DNA from: Cupriavidus basilensis
GTDB taxonomy: Bacteria > Pseudomonadota > Gammaproteobacteria > Burkholderiales > Burkholderiaceae
Direction: 5' to 3'
NCBI RefSeq assembly: GCF_000876015.1
Contig: NZ_BBQM01000005.1
Location: 88,144 to 152,143, forward strand
Length of the DNA: 64,000 bases
Position 1 is the first letter of the stretch. Each line of letters opens with the position of its first letter. The position numbers were made by a program, and so were the translations under genes. Below are positions 8,955 to 17,646 of this stretch, piece by piece. A model generated the notes under the pieces. The model saw nothing but the letters and a program-made list of their open reading frames with translations, had not been told where the DNA came from and made no database searches.

Positions 8955-9857
8955 ATGGCCTACAAGACGATCGAAGACACCATCGGCAATACGCCGCTGG
9001 TGCAACTGCAGCGCATCCCCGGCGCCGCCGGCGCCCCGCGCGGCAACGTAATTCTCGGCAAGCTCGAGGGCAACAACCCGGCGGGTTCGGTCAAGGACCG
9101 GCCGGCGGTGTCGATGATCGCCCGCGCCGAGGCGCGCGGCCGCATCAAGCCGGGCGACACGCTGATCGAGGCCACCTCGGGCAACACCGGCATCGCGCTG
9201 GCGATGGCCGCCGCCATCCGCGGCTACAAGATGGTGCTGATCATGCCCGAGGACCTGAGCATGGAGCGCCGCCAGAGCATGGCCGCGTATGGCGCCGAGA
9301 TCATCCTCACGCCGGTCAAGGGCGGCATGGAGTACGCGCGCGACCTCGCCGACTCGATGGAGCGCGACGGCCGCGGCGTGATCCTCGACCAGTTCGCCAA
9401 CCCGGACAACCCGCTGGCCCACTACGAGACCACCGGCCCCGAGATCTGGCGCGAGACCGAAGGGCGCATCACTCACTTCGTCTCGGCGATGGGCACGACC
9501 GGCACCATCACCGGCGTGTCGCGCTACCTCAAGGAGCAGAGTGCCGCGGTGCAGGTGGTCGGCGCGCAGCCGGCCGAAGGCTCGCGCATTCCCGGCATCC
9601 GCAAGTGGCCGGAGGCGTACATGCCGAAGATCTACGATCCCAAGTACATCGACCGCACCGAACTGGTCAGCCAGGGCGACGCCGAGCACATGGCGCGCCG
9701 CATGGCGCGCGAGGAAGGCATCTTCTGCGGGATCTCCGCCGCCGGCGCGCTGTGCGTGGCGCTGCGCATCGCCGAGGAAGTGGAGAACGCCACCATCGTC
9801 TTCGTGGTGTGCGACCGCGGCGACCGCTATCTGTCCACCGGGGTGTTCCCGGCCTGA
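8955..9857 (+). CDS. cysM: Cysteine synthase B
   Basis: A PLP enzyme that makes cysteine (or S-sulfocysteine from thiosulfate) from O-acetylserine. The 300-residue protein has the PLP lysine in GSVKDRP (Lys47), the TSGNTG loop (residues 74-79) that binds substrate, and GTTGTITGVSRYL for the phosphate pocket. CysM identity rather than CysK rests on length and on blocks such as KTIEDTIGNTPLVQLQRI and FVVCDRGDRYLSTGVFPA. TACAAT about 30 bases before the start may be its -10 element. It faces mltB across a shared terminator. Confidence 0.95.
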   Translation: MAYKTIEDTIGNTPLVQLQRIPGAAGAPRGNVILGKLEGNNPAGSVKDRPAVSMIARAEARGRIKPGDTLIEATSGNTGIALAMAAAIRGYKMVLIMPEDLSMERRQSMAAYGAEIILTPVKGGMEYARDLADSMERDGRGVILDQFANPDNPLAHYETTGPEIWRETEGRITHFVSAMGTTGTITGVSRYLKEQSAAVQVVGAQPAEGSRIPGIRKWPEAYMPKIYDPKYIDRTELVSQGDAEHMARRMAREEGIFCGISAAGALCVALRIAEEVENATIVFVVCDRGDRYLSTGVFPA

Positions 9858-9906
9858 GGCCCGCGCCACAGGCATCGCGCGCATCGCACACATCGCGCGC
9901 GCCAGC

Positions 9907-9938
9907 AAAAAGCCCCGCTCATGGCAGCGGGGCTTTTT
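9907..9938. terminator. Bidirectional terminator between cysM and mltB
   Basis: AAAAAGCCCCGCT and AGCGGGGCTTTTT flank a short loop. The A run and T run make it work on either strand, ending cysM on one side and mltB on the other. Confidence 0.92.
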
Positions 9939-9962
9939 GTTTGCCGGCGGCGGCGACTGGCG

Positions 9963-11069
9963 TCAGGCCATCGCCGCCTTGACCGCTTCGCCGAGCTGGT
10001 ACACCGCCAGCGCGTAGAAGAAGCTGCGGTTGTAGCGCGTGAGCACGTAGAAATTGCGCAGGCCCAGCATGTAGTCGGTGGTCTCGCCCGGCGTGGGCAG
10101 GTCCACCACCAGCACGCCGGTCTCGCCTTCGCGCGCGAGGTCGATCGGCTCGTCCACGCGCAGGCCGGCCTTGAGCAACTGGCTCAGCGTGCGGGTCGGC
10201 CAGGGCTCGCCGTCGGCCGCGGCCGTGGCGATGCCGCGGCTGCCTTCGTCGAGCGCGATGCGCCACGCCACCGGGCGGCCCTGTTCCCAGCCGTGCAGCT
10301 GCAGGAAGCGGCCCACGCTGCCGATGGCGTCGGTGGGGCTGTTGCGCAGGTCGATGTGGCCGTCGCCGTCGTAGTCGATGGCGTATTCGCGCAGGCTGGT
10401 GGGCATGAACTGCGGGATGCCGATCGCGCCGGCGTAGGAGCCCAGCACCGAGAACACGTCGGTGCCGGTGTCGCGGCACCACAGCAGGTAGTCGGAGAGC
10501 TGGTTGCGGAACAGCGTGGTGCGGGCCTCGCGGTTGGGCGTGTCGGGGTAGTCGAAGGCCAGCGTGGAGAGCGAGTCGATCACGCGGAACGTGCCCATGT
10601 CGCGCCCGTAGATGGTCTCCACGCCGATGATGCCGACGATCACCGAGGCCGGCACGCCGAACTCGGCCTCGGCGCGGCGCAGCGTGTCGCGGTTCTGCTG
10701 CCAGAAGCGCACGCCGGCGTTGATGCGGATCGGCTCGATGAAGCGCGAGCGGTAGGCGCGCCAGCTTTTGCGCCCCGGCGTGGCCGGCGGCATGATCAGG
10801 CGCGCCACCGTGGACGAATAGACGGTCTGGCCGAACCAGTCTTCGAGCGTGGCGCGCGGGAAGCCGTGGCGCGCCACCATGTCGTCGATGAACGCGCGGC
10901 TCCTGGGGTTGTCGCGGTAGCGGCCCGGCTCGATCTCTTCTTCGCGCACGCTCACGCGGCGCTTGCCGGCCGCAAGCAGGGCGGGGGAGACGCCGCACAA
11001 GCTCAATGCGGCAGCGGAAAGCGCGGCGCCCAGCAAGGGGCGGCGCAAGGAGCGCTGGATGTCGGTCAT
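9963..11069 (-). CDS. mltB: Lytic murein transglycosylase B
   Basis: Cleaves peptidoglycan between MurNAc and GlcNAc with formation of anhydro-MurNAc in the periplasm. The chosen ATG gives 368 residues, with SD-like AAAGGA upstream; a longer frame adds 25 unconvincing residues. An export signal (about residues 10-34, two arginines then a hydrophobic run) has no clear lipobox, so the product may be soluble rather than the lipoprotein known in E. coli. The catalytic glutamate is in GIIGVETIYGRD (Glu151). Further family blocks: NPRSRAFIDDMVARHGF, YAGAIGIPQFMPTSLREYA and DYDGDGHIDLRNSPTDAIGSV. Confidence 0.94.
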   Translation of the reverse strand: MTDIQRSLRRPLLGAALSAAALSLCGVSPALLAAGKRRVSVREEEIEPGRYRDNPRSRAFIDDMVARHGFPRATLEDWFGQTVYSSTVARLIMPPATPGRKSWRAYRSRFIEPIRINAGVRFWQQNRDTLRRAEAEFGVPASVIVGIIGVETIYGRDMGTFRVIDSLSTLAFDYPDTPNREARTTLFRNQLSDYLLWCRDTGTDVFSVLGSYAGAIGIPQFMPTSLREYAIDYDGDGHIDLRNSPTDAIGSVGRFLQLHGWEQGRPVAWRIALDEGSRGIATAAADGEPWPTRTLSQLLKAGLRVDEPIDLAREGETGVLVVDLPTPGETTDYMLGLRNFYVLTRYNRSFFYALAVYQLGEAVKAAMA

Positions 11070-11186
11070 GGTGTCCTTTGCAAGTCGCTGCGAGTATAGC
11101 GGATGGTGCGCGCGCGGCGCCCCGCTGGGTGGCCGCGCCGGCATGTGCTAACGTAGCGATTGGAGACAACCATAAAGCAAGAAGAC

Positions 11187-12110
11187 ATGCCGACAGGCTT
11201 CTACACGCATCCCGAATTCCTGCTGCATGAGATGGGGCATTTTCATCCGGAATGCCCGGAGCGCCTGCAGGCCATCGAGGACCAGCTGATCTCGCACGGC
11301 ATGGACGGCCTGCTGGACCGGCGCGAAGCCCCGCCCGCCACGGCCGAGCAGATCGGGCGCGTGCACCGGCCGGAATACGTCGCCAGCCTGGCCGCCGCCA
11401 GCCCCGCCAGCGGCTATCACCCGATCGACCCCGACACGCTGATGAACAGCCACACGCTGGCCGCCGCCGGGCTGGCCGCCGGCGCCGCCGTGGCCGCCAC
11501 CGACGCGGTGATCGCCGGCGAGATCGAGAACGCCTTCTGCTGCGTGCGCCCGCCCGGCCACCACGCCGAGCCGGACCGCGCGATGGGCTTCTGCTTCTAC
11601 AACAACGTGGCGGTGGCGGCGCGCCACGCGCTGGCCGCGCACGGGCTGGAGCGGGTGGCCATCGTCGATTTCGACGTGCACCACGGCAACGGCACCGAGG
11701 CGGCGTTCCGCTGCGACCAGCGGGTGCTGATGTGCAGCTTCTTCCAGCACCCGTTCTATCCCTACAGCGGCACCGAGCACATCGCCGCCAACATGTCGAA
11801 CATCCCGCTGCCGGCCTATACCAACGGGCTGGCGGTGCGCGAGGTGGTGGAGACGATCTGGCTGCCGCGCCTGCACGACTTCAAGCCGCAGATGCTGTTC
11901 ATCTCGGCGGGCTTCGATGCCCACCGCGAGGACGACCTCGGGCAGATGGGCCTGGTCGAGCAGGACTACGCCTGGATCACCGCGCAACTGATGGAAGTGG
12001 CCCGCGCCCACGCCAGCGGGCGCATCGTCAGTTGCCTGGAGGGCGGCTACAACCTCAGCGCGCTCGGGCGCAGCGTGCTGGCGCACCTCAAGGTGCTGCT
12101 CGAACAATAA
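11187..12110 (+). CDS. Class II histone deacetylase-like amidohydrolase
   Basis: A zinc-dependent deacetylase of the arginase-deacetylase fold; bacterial members remove acyl groups from acetoin-related, polyamine or protein lysine substrates, and the actual substrate here is unknown. The 307-residue product shows the full set of signature blocks: HPECPERL near the N terminus, RPPGHHAE with the proton-relay His125-His126, FCFYNNVAVAA, and the zinc-site stretch DFDVHHGNGTE, then SAGFDAHREDDLG and EGGYNL. I took the second ATG, nine codons inside the longest frame, since the first has no SD. The next gene, a crotonase-fold protein, starts 28 bases later and is likely cotranscribed. Confidence 0.88.
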   Translation: MPTGFYTHPEFLLHEMGHFHPECPERLQAIEDQLISHGMDGLLDRREAPPATAEQIGRVHRPEYVASLAAASPASGYHPIDPDTLMNSHTLAAAGLAAGAAVAATDAVIAGEIENAFCCVRPPGHHAEPDRAMGFCFYNNVAVAARHALAAHGLERVAIVDFDVHHGNGTEAAFRCDQRVLMCSFFQHPFYPYSGTEHIAANMSNIPLPAYTNGLAVREVVETIWLPRLHDFKPQMLFISAGFDAHREDDLGQMGLVEQDYAWITAQLMEVARAHASGRIVSCLEGGYNLSALGRSVLAHLKVLLEQ

Positions 12111-12138
12111 GAAACAGCAAATACAGGAGACCGCCGGC

Positions 12139-12942
12139 ATGGCAGAAACCGACAACCGCGCGGCCACGCCGCTGCTGGCCGAGAGCCTGGACGCCGCGGG
12201 CGTGCTGCGGCTGACCATGAACCGCCCCGAGGCCTTCAACGCCTTGTCCGAGGGCCTGCTCGACGCGCTCGCCGCCGCGTTCTCCCGCATCGCCGCCGAT
12301 CCCGCCGTGCGCGTGGTGGTGCTGGCCGGGGCCGGGCGCGCCTTCTGCGCCGGCCACGACCTGCGCGAGATGCGCGCCAGCCCGTCGCATGCCTACTACC
12401 GCGCGCTGTTCGACCGCTGCACGCGCATGATGATGGCGATCCACAAGATGCCGCAGCCGGTGATCGCGCGCGTGCAGGGCATCGCCACCGCCGCCGGCTG
12501 CCAACTGGTGGCGATGTGCGACCTGGCGGTGGCGGCCGACGACGCCCGCTTCGCGGTGTCCGGCGTCAACCTCGGCCTGTTCTGCTCGACGCCGGGCGTG
12601 GCGCTGTCGCGCGACGTCTCGCGCAAGCAGGCGCTGGAGATGCTGCTGACCGGCGACATGATCGATGCGGCACAGGCGCGCGAGCGCGGCCTGGTCAACC
12701 GCGTGGTGCCGGCCGACGCGCTCGACGCCGAGGTCGCGCGTCTGGCCGCCAGCATCTGCGCCAAGCCGGCCGCGGCGGTGGCCGCCGGCAAGGGGCTGTT
12801 CTACCGCCAGCTGGAGATGGGTATCGAGGCGGCCTACCAGCTGGCCGGCCAGACGATGGCCTGCAACATGATGGACGACGCGGCACTGGAAGGCGTGCAG
12901 GCCTTCCTGGACAAGCGGCCCCCTTCGTGGCGGGGCGCCTAA
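12139..12942 (+). CDS. Crotonase-fold protein, ECHDC3-like, catalytic glutamates absent
   Basis: A 267-residue enoyl-CoA hydratase/isomerase superfamily member. The oxyanion-hole block AGAGRAFCAGHDL (residues 63-75) and the ...AAGCQLVAMCDLAVA block are clear. Aligned by eye to classical hydratase (GGGCELA, FGQPE), the two catalytic glutamates are replaced by Gln122 and Gly142. The VNLGLFCSTPGVALSR stretch matches the ECHDC3 subfamily as I remember it. Simple hydration of enoyl-CoA is therefore unlikely and the reaction is unknown. A clear AGGAGA SD precedes the start. It follows the deacetylase-like gene closely. Confidence 0.85.
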   Translation: MAETDNRAATPLLAESLDAAGVLRLTMNRPEAFNALSEGLLDALAAAFSRIAADPAVRVVVLAGAGRAFCAGHDLREMRASPSHAYYRALFDRCTRMMMAIHKMPQPVIARVQGIATAAGCQLVAMCDLAVAADDARFAVSGVNLGLFCSTPGVALSRDVSRKQALEMLLTGDMIDAAQARERGLVNRVVPADALDAEVARLAASICAKPAAAVAAGKGLFYRQLEMGIEAAYQLAGQTMACNMMDDAALEGVQAFLDKRPPSWRGA

Positions 12943-12946
12943 GCAG

Positions 12947-12995
12947 CTTTTTGCCGTTCCATATGCCATGAACATATAAAGACATCGGCAAAAAG
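12947..12995. repeat. Inverted repeat upstream of the metNIQ promoter
   Basis: CTTTTTGCCG (12947-12956) and CGGCAAAAAG (12986-12995) are perfect ten-base inverted arms separated by 29 A/T-rich bases. It starts four bases after the crotonase stop. It could be an operator or a terminator-like fold; no T run follows on the plus strand. Confidence 0.6.
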
Positions 12996-13021
12996 TCGTT
13001 TCTGGTATGAAGCGGATCGCT

Positions 13022-13027
13022 TAAAAT
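13022..13027 (+). promoter_or_regulatory. Possible -10 element for metNIQ
   Basis: TAAAAT in the sequence CGCTTAAAATGCG, 75 bases before the metN start and between the two palindromes. The region 17 bases upstream (TTTCTG) is a poor -35 match. Confidence 0.4.
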
Positions 13028-13053
13028 GCGAGCTTCGCAAAAAAAACAAGATG

Positions 13054-13090
13054 CGGCAACAGCGCTTGAGACATTTCTCGCCTGTTGCCG
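13054..13090 (+). promoter_or_regulatory. Leader hairpin directly before metN
   Basis: CGGCAACAG (13054-13062) and CTGTTGCCG (13082-13090) pair perfectly, continue with CG/CG after a one-base bulge, and a GAG/CTC pair closes the inner loop. TTTTCATTT follows, so the fold resembles an attenuator. Only 12 bases separate it from the metN ATG and no SD is seen there. It does not match SAM riboswitch consensus patterns I can recall. Confidence 0.55.
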
Positions 13091-13102
13091 TTTTCATTTC
13101 AC

Positions 13103-14137
13103 ATGATCGAACTGCAAGGTCTATCGCAGCGCTTTCCCGGCGGGTCGGGCGAAGTGCATGCATTGCGGGATGTCAGCCTGTCCATCGCCCCCGGCGAGGT
13201 CTTCGGCATCATCGGCCGCAGCGGCGCCGGCAAGAGCACGCTGGTGCGCGCCATCAACCTGCTCAACCGGCCCAGCGCCGGCCGCGTGATCGTCGCCGGC
13301 CAGGACCTGACCGCGCTCGGCAGCGGCGCGCTGCGCCAGGCCCGCCGCGACATCGGCATGATCTTCCAGCATTTCAACCTGCTGTCGTCGCGCACCGTGT
13401 ACGACAACGTGGCGCTGCCGCTGGAGCTGGCCGGCAAGTCCAGGAGCGAGATCTCCGCGACGGTGCTGCCGCTGCTGGAGCTGGTCGGCTTGTCGGCGCT
13501 GAAGGACCGCTATCCCGCCCAGATCAGCGGCGGGCAGAAGCAGCGCGTGGGCATCGCCCGCGCGCTGGCGAGCAAGCCCAAGGTGCTGCTGTCCGACGAG
13601 GCCACCTCGGCGCTCGACCCGGAAACCACGCGCGCCATCCTGGAGCTGCTGCGCCAGATCAACCGCGACCTGGGCCTGACCATCGTCATGATCACGCACC
13701 AGATGGAAGTGATCAAACAGGTGTGCGACCGCGTGGCCGTGCTCGAAGCCGGGCAGGTGGTGGAAAGCGGCCGCGTGATCGACGTCTTCCTGCGCCCGCA
13801 GCACGAGGTCACGCGCGCCATGATCGGCGACGTGATCGCGCAGGAGCTGCCAGCGAGCGTGCTCAAGCGCGTGGAAAGCCGGCTCGGCAACGGCCGCGAC
13901 CACGTCTACCGCCTCGCCTTCACCGGCGCCGGCGTGGACCAGCCGGTGCTGGCCCAGGCCATCCGCCGCCACGGGCTGGACTTCAACATCCTGCACGGGC
14001 ACATCGACGAGATCCAGGGGCAGGCCTTCGGCTCGCTGGCCATCATGGCCACCGGCGAGCCGGCCGACGTCAAGGCCGCGATGGCCTTCCTGCAGGAGCA
14101 AGGCGTGGTAGTGGAGGAGATCGAGCATGTGGTCTGA
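13103..14137 (+). CDS. metN: Methionine ABC transporter, ATP-binding protein
   Basis: The ATPase of the D/L-methionine importer. The 344-residue product has Walker A GRSGAGKS (residues 38-45), the signature [15 protein letters not shown], Walker [14 protein letters not shown], and a C-terminal NIL/ACT-like domain (about 265-344) that in E. coli MetN binds methionine and inhibits transport. ATG is preferred over the TTG six codons upstream, which lies inside the leader hairpin. No clear SD is visible. It overlaps metI by 11 bases, so subunits are coupled in translation. Confidence 0.95.
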   Translation: MIELQGLSQRFPGGSGEVHALRDVSLSIAPGEVFGIIGRSGAGKSTLVRAINLLNRPSAGRVIVAGQDLTALGSGALRQARRDIGMIFQHFNLLSSRTVYDNVALPLELAGKSRSEISATVLPLLELVGLSALKDRYPAQISGGQKQRVGIARALASKPKVLLSDEATSALDPETTRAILELLRQINRDLGLTIVMITHQMEVIKQVCDRVAVLEAGQVVESGRVIDVFLRPQHEVTRAMIGDVIAQELPASVLKRVESRLGNGRDHVYRLAFTGAGVDQPVLAQAIRRHGLDFNILHGHIDEIQGQAFGSLAIMATGEPADVKAAMAFLQEQGVVVEEIEHVV

Positions 14138-14780
14138 AATGTTTGACCTGTTCCTGACCTCGTTCAACGAGACCCTGCTGATGGTGGGCATCTCGGGCGT
14201 GGTCGGGGCGCTGTTCGGCGTGCCGCTGGGCGTGCTGCTGCACCTGACCAACCGCGGCGGCGTGCTGTCGCACCCGCTGTTCAACCGCACCATCGGCGTG
14301 GTGGTCAACGCGGTGCGCTCGATCCCGTTCATCATCCTGCTGGTGGTGGTGATCCCGTTTACGCGCTTCGTCGTCGGCTCGTCGATCGGCACCACGGCGG
14401 CCGTGGTGCCGCTGACCATCGCCGCGATCCCGTTCATCGCGCGGCTGGTGGAAAGCGCGCTGCGCGAGGTCGACAAGGGTCTGGTGGAAGCGGCCCAGTC
14501 GATGGGCGCGACCACCGGCCAGATCGTCATGAAGGTGCTGCTGCCCGAGGCCATGCCCGGCATCGTGGCGGGCCTGACCATCACCTTCGTCAGCCTGGTG
14601 GGCTACTCGGCGATGGCCGGCGCCATCGGCGGCGGCGGGCTGGGCGACCTCGGCATCCGCTACGGCTACCAGCGCTACATCACCGAGGTGATGGTGGCGG
14701 TGGTGCTGATCCTGATCGTCTTCGTGCAGGCGGTGCAGAGCTTCGGCGACTGGCTGGTGCGGCGCATCAGCCATAAGTAA
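14127..14780 (+). CDS. metI: Methionine ABC transporter, permease
   Basis: The membrane subunit of the methionine importer, 217 residues with about five hydrophobic segments. The EAA loop contacting MetN is seen as [25 protein letters not shown] (residues about 112-136). The start overlaps metN and has GGAG upstream. The [20 protein letters not shown] block is typical of MetI. It is followed by metQ after about 70 bases. Confidence 0.95.
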   Translation: MWSEMFDLFLTSFNETLLMVGISGVVGALFGVPLGVLLHLTNRGGVLSHPLFNRTIGVVVNAVRSIPFIILLVVVIPFTRFVVGSSIGTTAAVVPLTIAAIPFIARLVESALREVDKGLVEAAQSMGATTGQIVMKVLLPEAMPGIVAGLTITFVSLVGYSAMAGAIGGGGLGDLGIRYGYQRYITEVMVAVVLILIVFVQAVQSFGDWLVRRISHK

Positions 14781-14852
14781 GCAATAAGTCAGCGCCGGGA
14801 CATGCGGAAGAAAACCGGCAATCAGAGCATTCGGGAAACAAGGAAGCCAGTC

Positions 14853-15650
14853 ATGCAACGTCGCAACGTGCTGCAATGGATCGCCGGCGCCGCCATCGGC
14901 GCCGCCTTCGCCACCGGCGCCATCGCGCAGGAAAAGCCGATCAAGGTCGGCGTCACGGGCGGCCCGCACGCCCAGATCATGGAGCAGGTGAAGAAGGTCG
15001 CGGCCAGGGACGGCCTCAACATCCAGCTGGTGGAATTCAGCGACTACATCCAGCCCAACGCCGCGCTGGCCGCGGGCGACCTCGACGCCAACAGCTACCA
15101 GCACCTGCCGTACCTGGAGGCGCAGATCAAGGACCGCGGCTACAAGTTCACCCACGTCGGCTTCACCGTGACCTTCCCGATGGGCGTGTACTCGAAGAAG
15201 CTCAAGTCGCTCGACCAGCTCAAGGACGGCGCGCGCGTGGGCGTGCCCAACGATCCCACCAACGGTGGCCGCGGCCTGCTGCTGCTGCAGAGCAAGGGCA
15301 TCATCAAGCTGCGCCCGGATGCCGGCCTGAAGGCCACGCCGCTGGACATCGTGTCCAACCCGAAGAAGATCAGGATCGTGGAACTCGACGCGGCCCAGTT
15401 GCCGCGCTCGCTGGACGACCTCGACGCCGCCGCCATCAACGGCAACTATGCCGAGTCCGCCGGCCTGTCGCCGACCAAGGACGCGATCGCGATGGAAGGC
15501 CCGAAGGGCCCCTACGCCAACCTGATCGCCATCCGCGAGGCCGACCGGAACAAGCCGTGGGTGGCCAAGCTGGTGAAGGCCTACCACTCGCCCGAGGTCA
15601 AGCAGTACGTGCTGAGCACGTACAAGGATTCGGTGATTACCGCCTGGTAA
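14853..15650 (+). CDS. metQ: Methionine-binding protein (MetQ/NlpA family)
   Basis: The periplasmic substrate-binding component for MetNI. The start is fixed by AAGGA eight bases before this ATG; a longer frame adds 17 polar residues. The 265-residue protein begins MQRRNVLQWIAGAAIGAA and has a probable cleavage after AIA (residue ~22). Many MetQ homologues are lipoproteins, but no lipobox cysteine is present here, so it should be a soluble periplasmic protein. Family blocks: KVGVTGGPHAQIMEQVKKVA, EFSDYIQPNAALAAGDLDAN and the NGNYAESAGLSPTKDAI stretch. Confidence 0.93.
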   Translation: MQRRNVLQWIAGAAIGAAFATGAIAQEKPIKVGVTGGPHAQIMEQVKKVAARDGLNIQLVEFSDYIQPNAALAAGDLDANSYQHLPYLEAQIKDRGYKFTHVGFTVTFPMGVYSKKLKSLDQLKDGARVGVPNDPTNGGRGLLLLQSKGIIKLRPDAGLKATPLDIVSNPKKIRIVELDAAQLPRSLDDLDAAAINGNYAESAGLSPTKDAIAMEGPKGPYANLIAIREADRNKPWVAKLVKAYHSPEVKQYVLSTYKDSVITAW

Positions 15651-15720
15651 GTTGGAGAAAAACCCGCAGACCGGCGTGCCGCTGGGCAGTCCGCGGCACA
15701 ATGGCGCGAGGTTTTCACGC

Positions 15721-15746
15721 TGCCGGGCTATGCCCGGCAATTCTTT
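15721..15746 (+). terminator. Terminator after metNIQ
   Basis: TGCCGGGC and GCCCGGCA pair around a TAT loop and are followed by ATTCTTT. It lies about 70 bases after metQ. Confidence 0.75.
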
Positions 15747-15800
15747 GCCGATAAAATAGTACGACCGTTCGAAAAACAAGAAGGCCGCCGACCCGGTGGT

Positions 15801-15806
15801 TATAAT
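15801..15806 (+). promoter_or_regulatory. -10 element of the etf promoter
   Basis: A perfect TATAAT, 49 bases before the etfB start, following GGTGGT. No recognisable -35 hexamer stands 16-18 bases upstream, so it may depend on an activator or on extended contacts. Confidence 0.6.
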
Positions 15807-15854
15807 GGCGGGCGAACCAAATTTCTGACTATCGACTATCAGTGGAGTGAGCGC

Positions 15855-16604
15855 ATGAAAGTACTCGTCGCAGTCAAGCGCGTGGTGGATTACAACGTCA
15901 AGGTCCGGGTCAAGTCGGACGGCACGGGCGTGGATCTGGCCAACGTCAAGATGAGCATGAACCCGTTTGACGAAATCGCCGTGGAAGAAGCGGTGCGCCT
16001 GAGGGAAGCCGGCGTGGCGACCGAGGTGATCGCCGTGTCGTGCGGCGTGGCGCAATGCCAGGAAACCCTGCGCACCGCGATGGCGATCGGCGCCGACCGC
16101 GGCATCCTGGTCGAGTCGAACGAAGACCTGCAGCCGCTGGCCGTGGCCAAGCTGCTCAAGGCACTGGTCGAGAAGGAACAGCCGCAACTGGTGATCCTGG
16201 GCAAGCAGGCCATCGACGACGACTCCAACCAGACCGGCCAGATGCTGGCCGCGCTGGCGGGCCTGCCGCAAGCCACCTTCGCCTCCAAGGTGACGGTCGC
16301 CGATGGCCGGGCCTCGGTGACGCGCGAAGTGGACGGCGGCCTGGAAACGCTGTCGCTCAAGCTGCCGGCGGTGGTCACCACCGACCTGCGCCTGAACGAA
16401 CCGCGCTACGTCACGCTGCCCAACATCATGAAGGCCAAGAAGAAGCCGCTCGAGACCGTCAAGCCCGAGGACCTCGGCGTCGACGTCGCGCCGCGCCTGA
16501 AGACCGTCAAGGTCGTCGAGCCGCCCAAGCGCAGCGCGGGTGTGATGGTGCCGGACGTCGCGACGCTGGTGCAGAAGCTGAAGAACGAAGCCAAGGTCAT
16601 CTGA
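15855..16604 (+). CDS. etfB: Electron transfer flavoprotein, beta subunit
   Basis: ETF takes electrons from acyl-CoA dehydrogenases and passes them to ETF:quinone oxidoreductase. The 249-residue beta subunit begins [20 protein letters not shown] and shows [16 protein letters not shown], the AMP-site region [21 protein letters not shown], and the C-terminal arm that wraps the alpha subunit. A GGAGTGA SD precedes the start. It is 17 bases from etfA, and an acyl-CoA dehydrogenase gene follows these two, so donor and carrier are close together. Confidence 0.96.
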   Translation: MKVLVAVKRVVDYNVKVRVKSDGTGVDLANVKMSMNPFDEIAVEEAVRLREAGVATEVIAVSCGVAQCQETLRTAMAIGADRGILVESNEDLQPLAVAKLLKALVEKEQPQLVILGKQAIDDDSNQTGQMLAALAGLPQATFASKVTVADGRASVTREVDGGLETLSLKLPAVVTTDLRLNEPRYVTLPNIMKAKKKPLETVKPEDLGVDVAPRLKTVKVVEPPKRSAGVMVPDVATLVQKLKNEAKVI

Positions 16605-16621
16605 GCGCCAGGAGATAAAAC

Positions 16622-17557
16622 ATGACTGCACTCGTCATTGCTGAACACGACAACCAATCCATCAAGTCGGCCACGCTGAACACCGTGACCGCGGCCGTCC
16701 AGTGCGGCGGCGACGTCCACGTGCTGGTTGCCGGCGCCAATGCCAAGGCCGCCGCCGAGGCCGCCGCCAAGATCGCCGGCGTGGCCAAGGTGCTGCTGGC
16801 CGACGCGCCGTATTTCGGCGACGGCCTGGCCGAGAACATCGCCGAGCAGGTGCTGGCCATCGCCAGCGACTACAGCCACATCCTGGCGCCCGCCACCGCC
16901 TACGGCAAGAACATCCTGCCGCGCGTGGCCGCCAAGCTGGACGTGGCCCAACTGTCGGACATCACCAAGGTCGACAGCCCGGACACCTTCGAGCGCCCGA
17001 TCTACGCCGGCAACGCGATCTCGATCGTGCAGTCGTCGGACAAGGTCAAGGTCATCACCGTGCGCGGCACCGGTTTCGACGCCGCCGCCGCCGAAGGCGG
17101 CTCGGCCGCCGTGGAGAACCTGCCGGCCGTGGCCGACACGGGCATCTCGCAATTCGTCTCGCGCGAAGTCACCAAGAGCGACCGCCCGGAACTGACCGCC
17201 GCCAAGATCATCGTGTCCGGCGGCCGCGGCGTGGGCTCGGGCGAGAACTACACCAAGGTGCTGACGCCGCTGGCCGACAAGCTGAACGCCGCGATGGGCG
17301 CCTCGCGCGCCGCGGTGGACGCCGGCTTCGTGCCGAACGACTACCAGGTCGGGCAGACCGGCAAGATCGTCGCGCCGCAGCTGTACATCGCCGTCGGCAT
17401 CTCGGGCGCGATCCAGCATCTGGCCGGCATGAAGGACTCCAAGGTGATCGTGGCGATCAACAAGGACGCCGAGGCGCCGATCTTCTCGGTGGCCGACTAC
17501 GGCCTGGTCGGCGACCTGAACACCGTCGTGCCGGAACTGGTGGCGGCGCTGGGCTGA
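16622..17557 (+). CDS. etfA: Electron transfer flavoprotein, alpha subunit
   Basis: The FAD-carrying partner of EtfB, 311 residues. The C-terminal FAD domain has the typical [12 protein letters not shown] start (about residue 199), [23 protein letters not shown] and [20 protein letters not shown] blocks. The N-terminal domain contains [20 protein letters not shown]. The SD CAGGAGA lies just upstream. A terminator follows directly, but reading on to the acyl-CoA dehydrogenase cannot be excluded. Confidence 0.96.
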   Translation: MTALVIAEHDNQSIKSATLNTVTAAVQCGGDVHVLVAGANAKAAAEAAAKIAGVAKVLLADAPYFGDGLAENIAEQVLAIASDYSHILAPATAYGKNILPRVAAKLDVAQLSDITKVDSPDTFERPIYAGNAISIVQSSDKVKVITVRGTGFDAAAAEGGSAAVENLPAVADTGISQFVSREVTKSDRPELTAAKIIVSGGRGVGSGENYTKVLTPLADKLNAAMGASRAAVDAGFVPNDYQVGQTGKIVAPQLYIAVGISGAIQHLAGMKDSKVIVAINKDAEAPIFSVADYGLVGDLNTVVPELVAALG

Positions 17558-17591
17558 TCGCGCGGGCCCGCAGGGCCCGGCCAGAAAGTGC

Positions 17592-17625
17592 AAGCCGTTC
17601 CGGGTCCGCCCGCGAACGGCTTTTT
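17592..17625 (+). terminator. Terminator between etfA and the acyl-CoA dehydrogenase
   Basis: AAGCCGTTC and GAACGGCTT pair across a 13-base loop and end in a T run. The next start codon is only about 20 bases away, so the dehydrogenase transcript either starts within etfA or depends on read-through. Confidence 0.75.
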
Positions 17626-17646
17626 CATACATACCCGGAGACATCG

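Noticed and set aside
13054..13102. SAM riboswitch before metN
   Set aside because: The hairpin is real but I see none of the SAM-I or SAM-II consensus strings; kept only as an unclassified leader structure.
16702..17646. Plus-strand frame running through etfA out of phase into the acyl-CoA dehydrogenase, looking like a fusion
   Set aside because: The upstream part is an Arg-rich shadow of etfA; the dehydrogenase has its own start after a terminator.
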